This document shows positions 63,829-64,000 of a stretch of 64,000 nt of DNA, in pieces. A model generated the notes under the pieces. The model had not been told where the DNA came from. It made no database searches and was given only the letters and a program-made list of their open reading frames with translations. The stretch spans positions 16,795 through 80,794 of the forward strand of contig JAKSRW010000013.1 in the NCBI GenBank assembly GCA_024403355.1, read 5' to 3'. Each line of letters starts with the position of its first letter. The stretch's first letter is position 1. This DNA is from Lachnospiraceae bacterium. Lineage in GTDB: Bacteria; Bacillota; Clostridia; Lachnospirales; Lachnospiraceae. Made by a program: the position numbers and the translations under genes.

Positions 63829-64000
63829 ATGATCAGTAAGGAAAAGAAAGCAGAAATCATTGCTAAGTTTGGTAAGACACCCGAGGATACCGGTTCTACA
63901 CAGGTACAGGTAGCTCTTCTCACAGAGAGAATCAACGAGCTCACAGAGCACTTAAAGGTTCACAAGAAGGATCATCACTCAAGACGTGGTCTTCTTATGA
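63829..64000 (+). CDS. rpsO: 30S ribosomal protein S15 (3' end outside the window)
   Basis: 57 codons are visible from ATG 63829, with AAAGGAGG at 63813-63820. [20 protein letters not shown], then [20 protein letters not shown] and [17 protein letters not shown] are typical S15; the full protein is about 88 residues. S15 binds 16S rRNA helices 20-22. pnp often follows rpsO and may lie beyond the window. Confidence 0.95.
   Translation, partial: MISKEKKAEIIAKFGKTPEDTGSTQVQVALLTERINELTEHLKVHKKDHHSRRGLLM

Overview
This looks like a chromosomal segment of a low-to-mid GC Clostridia bacterium, most likely of the family Lachnospiraceae; I cannot fix the genus. The evidence is the gene families and their order (carboxyspermidine pathway, formate-THF ligase with cyclodeaminase, DUF5685 and DUF5662 proteins, type-2 argC) and a uniform ribosome-binding habit of GAAAGG or GGAGG placed 10-13 bases before the start codon. 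Nearly all genes are on the + strand. I see no rRNA, tRNA, CRISPR array, prophage or intact insertion sequence.

Layout. 1-4.6 kb: a polyamine operon (carboxyspermidine dehydrogenase, carboxyspermidine decarboxylase, agmatine deiminase, N-carbamoylputrescine amidase) able to take agmatine to putrescine and spermidine. 4.8-6.4 kb: a convergent acyl-CoA synthetase with an internal 20-residue tandem duplication. 6.6-10.4 kb: AlaX-type tRNA editing protein, Maf and RecG. 10.5-22.8 kb: two paralogous giant membrane proteins flanking a family-2 glycosyltransferase, a degenerate GAF-GGDEF-EAL protein, rsmD, coaD, a coiled-coil protein, two more glycosyltransferases and a DUF5685 protein. 22.9-24.1 kb: a J-domain protein with a prion-like Asn/Gly/Tyr/Ser tract. 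24.4-30.0 kb: the arginine operon argC-J-B-D-F with a promoter and probable ArgR sites. 30-37.5 kb: AEC transporter, Dabb protein, Mrp ATPase, lepA, a decayed MATE remnant, a small lipocalin-like protein, a membrane GGDEF protein and rpsT. 37.8-45.5 kb: one-carbon/folate genes (folC, fhs, fchA, 5-formyl-THF cyclo-ligase, folD) with a divergent chemoreceptor gene. 45.6-51.3 kb: an amphipathic-repeat DUF5662 protein, then aconitase, a C39-like protein and NADP isocitrate dehydrogenase. 51.5-58.6 kb: a fused ABC transporter, metallo-hydrolase, cell-wall amidase and two COG0523 GTPases, the first with an extreme His/Asp-rich tract. 58.7-64 kb: yicC, rpoZ, gapA, pgk, tpiA and the start of rpsO.

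Most notable observations. (1) A structured leader motif occurs twice, before the J-domain gene and before argD: two hairpins of different sequence that keep their pairing, joined by nearly identical single-stranded blocks and ending at the Shine-Dalgarno site. It is a candidate cis-regulatory RNA I cannot match to a known class. (2) A 376-bp, almost fully palindromic element fills the gap between two convergent genes, with 17-bp perfect ends and a GC-rich branched tip. (3) FolD lacks the lysine and glutamine needed for cyclohydrolase activity, while a separate cyclohydrolase-type gene (fchA) lies in the same region; this suggests a split of the two reactions between proteins. (4) A MATE transporter relic is left in the lepA 3' region.
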